Source: Paulinella micropora (Eukaryota > Cercozoa > Imbricatea > Euglyphida). From it: a stretch of 64,000 nt of DNA. This document shows, in pieces, positions 57,324-64,000 of this stretch. Location of the stretch: assembly GCA_009731375.1 (NCBI GenBank), contig BJOX01000153.1:590434-654433 (forward strand), in the 5' to 3' direction. Made by a program: the position numbers and the translations under genes. The number at the start of each line of letters is the position of its first letter. Within the stretch, counting starts at the first letter, position 1. The notes below the pieces were generated by a model that saw nothing but the letters and a program-made list of their open reading frames with translations, did no database searches and had not been told where the DNA came from.

Positions 57324-57509
57324 GTGTGTATGTATGTATGTAAGTGTGTAAGTACGTATGTATGTATGTATTTATGTATGTATGTATGTATGTATGTATG
57401 TATATGTATGTATATGTATGTATATATGTATATGTATGTATGTATATGTATGCATGCATATGTATGTATGCAGGTATGTATATGTATGTATGTAGTATAT
57501 GTATGTATG

Positions 57510-57541
<32 letters not shown>

Positions 57542-58086
57542 TGTATGTATGTATGTATGTGTATGTGTATGTATGTGTGTGTATGTGTGTGTATGTATGT
57601 GTATGTATATGCATGTATGTATGTATGTATGTATGTATGTATGTATGTATGCATGCCACGCATGCATGCAAGTATGTATGTATGTATGTATGTATGTATG
57701 AATGTATGAATGTATGTATGAATGTGTGTATGTGTGTATGTATGTATGTATGTATGTATGTATGTATGTATGTATGTATGCATGCATGCATGCATGCATG
57801 CATGTATGTATGTATGTATGTATGTATGTATGTATGTATGTATGTCTGTATTTGTACATGCATGTATGCATGTATGTATGCATGTATGCATGTATGTATG
57901 TATGTATGTATATATGTATCTATGTTATGTATCTATGTTATGTATGTATGTTATGTATGTTTGTTATGTATGTATGTATATATGTATGTATGTATGTGTG
58001 TATGTATGTATGTGTTTGTGTTATTGTATGTATGTATGTATGTATGTATGTATGTATGTATGTATATATGTATATATGTGTCTATG

Positions 58087-58120
<34 letters not shown>

Positions 58121-58258
58121 TGTATGTATGTATGTATGTATGTATGTCTGTATGTATGTCTGTATGCATGTCTGTATGTACGTATGTATGTATGTATGTA
58201 TGTATGTATGTATGTGTATGTATGTTTATGTATGTTTTCATCGTGGTCCTTGAGTTTT

Positions 58259-58314
<56 letters not shown>

Positions 58315-58390
58315 ATATATAGATAGATAGGTAGGTAGGTAGGTAGGTAGGTAGATAGATGGATACATGGGTGCATGGATACATGGATAG

Positions 58391-58459
<69 letters not shown>

Positions 58460-58460
58460 C

Positions 58461-58525
<65 letters not shown>

Positions 58526-58830
58526 GTTCAAAAATCGACAGATAAGTATTTAGGTGCACACATAATTAGATCAGATGTACGTATGCATATTGTAGGCGGA
58601 TGCAAGGCCAGCGAGGGGAGATCGAGCTGGACTAGGTCCAGCATAATGGTGATGATGATGATGATGATGGTGATGATATGATGATGATGATGGTGGTGGT
58701 GATGGTGATGATGATGGTGATGATGATGATGATGATGGTGGTGATGATGATGGTGGTGGTGGTGATGATGATGATGATGATGGTGATGATATGATGATGA
58801 TGATGGTGGTGATGATGATGATGATTGGTA

Positions 58831-58866
<36 letters not shown>

Positions 58867-58960
58867 AACAATCATAATGATAATGGTAATGAGAATGGTA
58901 ATGATAATCATAATGATAAATCTGCGCCCCGGTCTTTGTGTGTGATTTCGTGATTGGGAC

Positions 58961-58999
<39 letters not shown>

Positions 59000-59208
59000 C
59001 GATGACGACGACGACGATGATGATGATGATGAGGATGATGATGATGATGATGATGCTGATGACGACGACGACGACGACGATGATGATGATGGTGATGATG
59101 ATGATGATGATAATAAGCATAATGATAATAATCATAATGATAATGGTAATGATAATCATAATGATAAGCCTGCCTCCCGGTCTTTGTGTGTGGCTTCATT
59201 ATCGGGTC

Positions 59209-59247
<39 letters not shown>

Positions 59248-59370
59248 CGATGATGATGATGATGACGATGATGATAATAATCATAATGATAATGGTAATG
59301 ATAATCATAATGATAAGCCTGCCTCCCGGTCTTTGTGTGTGTGGCTTCATTATCGGGTCTGATGATGGTG

Positions 59371-59423
<53 letters not shown>

Positions 59424-59426
59424 GAC

Positions 59427-59462
<36 letters not shown>

Positions 59463-59875
59463 CGATGACGACGACGATGATGATGACGACGACGATGATG
59501 ATGATGACGACGATGATGATGATGATGATGATGATGAGATGATGATGAGATGATGACAATGACGACGATGATGATGATGACGATGATGATGATGATGATG
59601 ATGATGATGATAATTATGATGATGAGATGATGATGATAATGATGATGATGATGATGATGACGACGACGACGACGATGATGATGATGATGATGATGTTGAC
59701 GACGATGATGATGACGATGATGATGATGATGATGATGATGATAATTATGATGATGAGATGATGATGATGATGATGATGATGACGACGACGACGGCGACGA
59801 CGACGATGATGATGATGATGATGATGACTACTGACTTCAATTGAGGAGAGGGAATTGCCGCAAGCCAACCTTCTA

Positions 59876-59932
<57 letters not shown>

Positions 59933-60867
59933 NNNNNNNNNNNNNNNNNNNNNNNNNNNNNNNNNNNNNNNNNNNNNNNNNNNNNNNNNNNNNNNNNNNN
60001 NNNNNNNNNNNNNNNNNNNNNNNNNNNNNNNNNNNNNNNNNNNNNNNNNNNNNNNNNNNNNNNNNNNNNNNNNNNNNNNNNNNNNNNNNNNNNNNNNNNN
60101 NNNNNNNNNNNNNNNNNNNNNNNNNNNNNNNNNNNNNNNNNNNNNNNNNNNNNNNNNNNNNNNNNNNNNNNNNNNNNNNNNNNNNNNNNNNNNNNNNNNN
60201 NNNNNNNNNNNNNNNNNNNNNNNNNNNNNNNNNNNNNNNNNNNNNNNNNNNNNNNNNNNNNNNNNNNNNNNNNNNNNNNNNNNNNNNNNNNNNNNNNNNN
60301 NNNNNNNNNNNNNNNNNNNNNNNNNNNNNNNNNNNNNNNNNNNNNNNNNNNNNNNNNNNNNNNNNNNNNNNNNNNNNNNNNNNNNNNNNNNNNNNNNNNN
60401 NNNNNNNNNNNNNNNNNNNNNNNNNNNNNNNNNNNNNNNNNNNNNNNNNNNNNNNNNNNNNNNNNNNNNNNNNNNNNNNNNNNNNNNNNNNNNNNNNNNN
60501 NNNNNNNNNNNNNNNNNNNNNNNNNNNNNNNNNNNNNNNNNNNNNNNNNNNNNNNNNNNNNNNNNNNNNNNNNNNNNNNNNNNNNNNNNNNNNNNNNNNN
60601 NNNNNNNNNNNNNNNNNNNNNNNNNNNNNNNNNNNNNNNNNNNNNNNNNNNNNNNNNNNNNNNNNNNNNNNNNNNNNNNNNNNNNNNNNNNNNNNNNNNN
60701 NNNNNNNNNNNNNNNNNNNNNNNNNNNNNNNNNNNNNNNNNNNNNNNNNNNNNNNNNNNNNNNNNNNNNNNNNNNNNNNNNNNNNNNNNNNNNNNNNNNN
60801 NNNNNNNNNNNNNNNNNNNNNNNNNNNNNNNNNNNNNNNNNNNNNNNNNNNNNNNNNNNNNNNNNNN

Positions 60868-60913
<46 letters not shown>

Positions 60914-61104
60914 ATTGTTATTGTTGTTGTTGTTGTTGTTGTTGATGATGATGATGACGATGATGATGCTAATGCTAATGCTGCTGCTGCTGCTGCTGTT
61001 GTTGTTGTTGTTGTTGTTGTTGTTATTGTTGTTGTTGTGGTTGTTATGGTGGTTGGTTGTTGTGGTTGTGTTGTGGTTGTTGTGGTTGTGGTTGTTGTTG
61101 TTGC

Positions 61105-61147
<43 letters not shown>

Positions 61148-61462
61148 ATTGTTGATGTTGATGATGCTGATGCTGCTGCTGCTGATGTTCTTGTTGTTGT
61201 GTTTTTGTTTTTGTTGTTGTTGTTGTTGTTGTTGTTGTTTTTGTTGTTGTTGTGTTGTTGTTGTTGTTATTGTTGTTGTTGTGGTCGTTGTTTTTGTTGT
61301 TGTTGTTGTTGTTGTTGCTGTTGTTGTTGTAACGGTTGCTGTTGATGATGCTAATGCTGCTGCTGCTGCTGATGATGATGATGATGTTGTTGTTGTTGTT
61401 GTTGTTGGTGTTGTTGTTGCTGTTGTTGTTGTTGTCGTCGTCGTGTTGTTGTGTTGTTTTGA

Positions 61463-61506
<44 letters not shown>

Positions 61507-61696
61507 TTGTCGTCGTCGTCGTCGTTGTTGTTTTTGTTGTTGTTGTTCTTGTTGTTGTTGATGATGATGCTAATGCTGCTGATGATGATGATGTTGTTGT
61601 TGTTGTTGTTGTTGTTGCTGTGTTGTGTTGTGTTGTGTTCTTGTTCTTGTTGTTGTTGTTGTTGTTGCTGTTGTTGTTGTTGTTGCTGTTGTTGTT

Positions 61697-61750
<54 letters not shown>

Positions 61751-61766
61751 CATCTCTATCTATCTA

Positions 61767-61819
<53 letters not shown>

Positions 61820-61837
61820 TTTTTTTCTTCCCTCCAG
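56090..61837 (+). repeat. Intron 2: TATG, GATA, GAT, poly-T, gap and TTG arrays
   Basis: TATG with CATG and TGTA variants fills 56,090-58,230, GATA/GGTA 58,258-58,525, GAT/GAC 58,645-59,830 (with a CCGGTCTTTGTGTGTGGCTT island repeated three times), T-run 59,877-59,931, gap 59,933-60,867, TTG/TGC/GAT 60,868-61,696, then TATC and TC. No other exon is visible in the readable part. Confidence 0.85.
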
Positions 61838-61959
61838 GACGATTCTGATGTACAATCGCATGATTTGTCCCTGGCTAAAGAGTTGTGCGTACGAAATATG
61901 GAATGTCATTCTGTCATGTGTCCACATGGCCAATCATGGAAATGCACCTTAAGGAAAGG
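61838..61959 (+). CDS. Exon 3 of the signal-anchored protein gene
   Basis: A strong polypyrimidine tract and CCTCCAG acceptor precede DDSDVQSHDLSLAKELCVRN, then MECHSVMCPHGQSWKCTLRK, with a GGTAAAT donor, phase 2. Four cysteines in about 25 residues suggest disulphides in a secreted domain. The last 43 bp plus the donor are copied repeatedly downstream. Confidence 0.65.
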
Positions 61960-63305
61960 GTAAATATGCATACCTACCTACCTACCTACCTACCTACCTA
62001 CATACATACATACATACATAGATACTTACATACATACATGTCCACAAGGCCAATCATGGAAATGCACCATACATACATACATGTCCACAAGGCCAATCAT
62101 GGAAATGCACCTTAAGGAAAGGGTAAATAATGCATACCTACATACCTACCTACCTACCTACATACCTACCTACCTACCTACATACCTACCTACCTACCTA
62201 CCTACCTACCTACCCACATACATAGATACATACATACATACATGTCCACAAGGCCAATCATGGAAATGCACCATACATACATACATGTCCACAAGGCCAA
62301 TCATGGAAATGCACCTTAAGGAAAGGGTTAAAAAAATGCATACCTACCTACCTACATACCTACATACCTACATACCTACCTACCTACCTACCTACCTACC
62401 TACCTACATATATACATACATACATACATACATACATACATACATACATACATGTCCACAAGGCCAATCATGGAAATGCACCATACATACATACATGTCC
62501 ACAAGGCCAATCATGGAAATGCACCTTAAGGAAAGGGTTAAAAAAATGCATACCTACCTACCTACATACCTACATACCTACATACCTACCTACCTACCTA
62601 CCTACCTACCTACCTACATATATACATACATACATACATACATACATACATACATACATACATGTCCACAAGGCCAATCATGGAAATGCACCATACATAC
62701 ATACATGTCCACAAGGCCAATCATGGAAATGCACCTTAAGGAAAGGGTTAAAAAAATGCATACCTACCTACCTACATACCTACCTACCTACCTACATACA
62801 TACATACATACATACATACATACATGTCCACAAGGCCAATCATGGAAATGCACCTTAAGGAAAGGGTAAAAAATGCATACCTACCTACCACCTACCTACC
62901 TACCTACCTACCTACCTACCTACCTACCTACACACATACATACATACATACATACATACATACATACATGTCCACAAGGCCAATCATGGAAATTCACCTT
63001 AAGGAAAGGGTAAAAAATGCATACCTACCAACTACATACCTACATACCTACCTACCTTCCTACCTACCTACCTACATACATACATACATACATGCGTACA
63101 TACATACAGACATATATGCATGCATGCATGCATACATACATACATACATGCATGCATACATACATACATACATACATACGTACAAATATGCAAGCAATAA
63201 TACATAGAAAAAACAGCTATACATACGTACATACATACATACATACATACATACCTACATACCTACATACATACGTACATACATACATACTTACATACAT
63301 ACATA
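61960..63305 (+). repeat. Intron 3: 210-bp higher-order repeat built from the exon-3 tail
   Basis: The segment TGTCCACAAGGCCAATCATG, continuing GAAATGCACCTTAAGGAAAGGGT, recurs about ten times between CATA and CTAC arrays. In the middle, two copies per 210-bp period start at 62,243, 62,453 and 62,663. Exon 3 itself has CACATGG where the copies have CACAAGG. Each long copy keeps the GGGTAAA donor. Confidence 0.9.
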
Positions 63306-63362
63306 CATGCATAACACGTCCACATGGCATAAGATAGGATTGCACTTTGAGGCTTGGGTTGA

Positions 63363-63437
<75 letters not shown>

Positions 63438-63551
63438 GTACATACATACATACATACATACATACATACATACATGCATGCATACATACACACATAGTGC
63501 ACACACATGTGTGTGTGTGTGTTTGTGTGTGTTTGTGTGTGTTTGTTCTAG
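63306..63551 (+). repeat. CT, CATA and TG arrays before exon 4, with a degenerate exon-3-like segment
   Basis: CGTCCACATGGCATAAGATA at about 63,317 is a diverged relative of the exon-3 tail. CT (63,366-63,437), CATA and TG arrays follow. Confidence 0.65.
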
Positions 63552-63627
63552 AATAAATCCCGTGAACTATGACGAAGAAGATTGCTACCTCCTCGTCGGT
63601 CCATCCACCTTCTTCGCTCACCTCTAA
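63552..63627 (+). CDS. Exon 4 (last exon) of the signal-anchored protein gene
   Basis: The acceptor TTTGTTCTAG is followed by one base that completes the split codon from exon 3, then INPVNYDEEDCYLLVGPSTF, FAHL and a TAA. The phase agreement with exon 3 supports the join. A related segment (GAAGATTGCTAATGTCCTTG) immediately follows the stop, so the region carries a short tandem duplication and further exons cannot be excluded. Confidence 0.5.
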
Positions 63628-63677
63628 TACCTCACTCTTGCCTTTGAAGATTGCTAATGTCCTTGTCATTCATCCAC

Positions 63678-63752
<75 letters not shown>

Positions 63753-63792
63753 CGGCCTTACGTCCGTCGTATTCCCGCCCAGCGAAGACCTG

Positions 63793-63869
<77 letters not shown>

Positions 63870-63870
63870 G

Positions 63871-63906
<36 letters not shown>

Positions 63907-63907
63907 C

Positions 63908-63986
<79 letters not shown>

Positions 63987-64000
63987 AAAAAGATAGATAG
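63628..64000. repeat. GATA microsatellites to the window edge
   Basis: GATA arrays at 63,679-63,752 and 63,792-64,000 around a 38-bp unique island. Confidence 0.95.

Noticed and set aside
56090-58260. Long frames of Tyr-Val-Cys-Met or Ile-His-Thr-Tyr
   Set aside because: They are translations of TATG repeats in every frame and have no independent support.
61960-63010. CRISPR-like or gene-family reading of the regularly spaced 43-bp copies
   Set aside because: Spacers are CATA and CTAC microsatellite, and the copies clearly derive from exon 3.

Overview
The window is a scaffold piece of a eukaryotic nuclear genome, most likely an invertebrate animal. Evidence for this is an ATM-type DNA-damage kinase split by GT-AG introns, Harbinger/PIF transposase fragments, a piggyBac-type MITE, a SINE-like repeat with ATT tails, and an extraordinary load of microsatellites. 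I cannot place the species. There are long N gaps (550-1436, 4743-5696, 7013-7687, 53038-53799, 59933-60867) and several 10-N scaffold joins. Duplicated sequence beside some of these joins shows that contig order at the left end is unreliable.

Layout. 1-7.0 kb: shuffled pieces of a Harbinger/PIF transposon (transposase on +, a Ser/Thr-rich accessory protein on -) plus two tandem copies of a SINE-like repeat. 8.2-14.5 kb: ATM. The C-terminal kinase/FATC exons lie on the + strand (9.4-10.7 kb), but the N-terminal TAN-type exon lies on the - strand (12.7-14.5 kb), so the locus is split or inverted, and the kinase part lacks the ATP-binding lobe. 14.6-22.5 kb: a 3.9-kb polypyrimidine tract, a 0.9-kb polypurine tract and a 2.2-kb TATG-rich higher-order repeat array.

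23,148-43,862: the main find, a 20.7-kb Polinton/Maverick-like endogenous virus with 123-bp terminal inverted repeats. Each end is itself a 48-bp near-palindrome. The left arm (+) holds two small genes, a decayed protein-primed family B DNA polymerase and an ExoX-C-like gene. The centre (-) is a morphogenesis block: giant S74 fibre, two small proteins, a small unidentified protein, packaging ATPase, basic protein, adenain-like protease, penton-like minor capsid protein, double-jelly-roll major capsid protein, a phage/giant-virus-like surface protein and a class 3 lipase. The right arm holds a lysine/acid-rich protein, a DNA methyltransferase, two zinc-finger proteins, an rve integrase and two unidentified genes. 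Several genes (lipase, methyltransferase, zinc-finger genes, 34.5-kb gene) are intact. The polymerase, capsid, fibre, integrase and others carry stops and frameshifts, so this copy is a decaying provirus. It has an AT-rich promoter motif 35-45 nt upstream of several starts, and duplicated intergenic hairpin cassettes.

43.9-64 kb: GATA, AATC, GA, TATG, GAT and TTG arrays around islands of unique sequence. These include a 667-bp piggyBac-type MITE, a 0.18-kb tandem duplication with hairpins, and a probable four-exon + strand gene (55.5-63.6 kb) for a small signal-anchored cysteine-containing protein. Its exon phases all fit, and its introns are almost pure microsatellite. The tail of its third exon has been amplified into a 210-bp higher-order repeat.
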